Source of the DNA: Desulfobacteraceae bacterium
Lineage (GTDB): Bacteria > Desulfobacterota > DSM-4660 > Desulfatiglandales > Desulfatiglandaceae
Assembly (NCBI GenBank): GCA_020349865.1
Contig: CP070700.1
Coordinates: forward strand, 3,121,400-3,126,655
Direction of reading: 5' to 3'
Length of the DNA stretch: 5,256 bases
Of this stretch, positions 5,130 to 5,256 are shown piece after piece (the first letter of the stretch is position 1; every line of letters begins with the position of its first letter). The notes under the pieces are model-generated. The model was not told the origin of the DNA, searched no databases, and saw only the letters and a list, made by a program, of their open reading frames with translations. Both the position numbers and the translations under genes were made by a program.

Positions 5130-5256
5130 ATGGAAGGAAAGATTAAAGCGCTCAGAGAAGCTCTAAAAAAGGCGGATCGGATGGCTGTTTTGACCGGGGC
5201 AGGAATTTCGGCGGAAAGTGGTGTCCCCACATTCAGGGGAGACGAGGGCATCTGGC
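5130..5256 (+). CDS. NAD-dependent protein deacylase, Sir2/CobB family (5' part only)
   Basis: Only the first 42 codons lie in the window; the gene runs off the right edge. After a charged amphipathic helix (residues 3-17) comes the sirtuin NAD-binding signature, [18 protein letters not shown] at 20-37. It includes the G23-A24-G25 loop, S27, and the F35-R36 pair of the flexible cofactor loop, followed by GIW at 40-42. Family members remove acetyl or other acyl groups from lysine using NAD, in the cytoplasm, and often reactivate acyl-CoA synthetases. The acyl preference is set by later residues that cannot be seen here. The ATG is the only possible start because an in-frame TAG lies 24 bases before it. 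The gene diverges from the binding-protein gene across a long gap, so it probably has its own promoter. Confidence 0.93.
   Translation, partial: MEGKIKALREALKKADRMAVLTGAGISAESGVPTFRGDEGIW

Overview
This window looks like chromosomal DNA of a Gram-negative bacterium. The evidence is a LivK-type periplasmic binding protein with a cleavable Sec signal peptide, a six-helix membrane cyclase with HAMP, and clear AGGAGG-type ribosome binding sites. The gene types and the GATGCT/AGCATC intergenic hairpin recall anaerobic Desulfobacterota (delta-proteobacteria). That placement is an impression from gene content, not a demonstrated taxonomy.

Layout from left to right. Positions 1-346 hold no convincing gene, but contain a perfect 12-bp palindrome and two adjacent stem-loops. 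A class III adenylate/guanylate cyclase (six membrane helices, HAMP, catalytic domain) runs leftward from 1900 to 347. A 203-bp divergent intergenic region separates it from a rightward tyrosine recombinase (2104-3225). This gap carries a nearly symmetric promoter-like element and what may be the decayed end of a small gene overlapping the recombinase start. The recombinase faces a leftward gene for a branched-chain amino acid type binding protein (4583-3309), with a stem-loop between the two 3' ends. A 546-bp intergenic region follows, with a promoter candidate for the binding protein, an imperfect GATGCT hairpin repeat and a further inverted repeat. The window ends in the first 42 codons of a rightward sirtuin (Sir2/CobB family) gene.

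No operon is visible. Every gene is a single transcription unit here, and the binding protein has no permease or ATPase genes beside it. The four genes have no evident shared pathway: signalling by cyclic nucleotide, site-specific recombination, solute capture and NAD-dependent deacylation. I do not see a new multi-gene system. The most checkable oddities are substitutions in two enzymes. The recombinase has Asp where the first catalytic Arg normally sits. The cyclase has non-canonical residues (Gln and Leu) at both purine-specifying positions. The noncoding repeats come next in interest.
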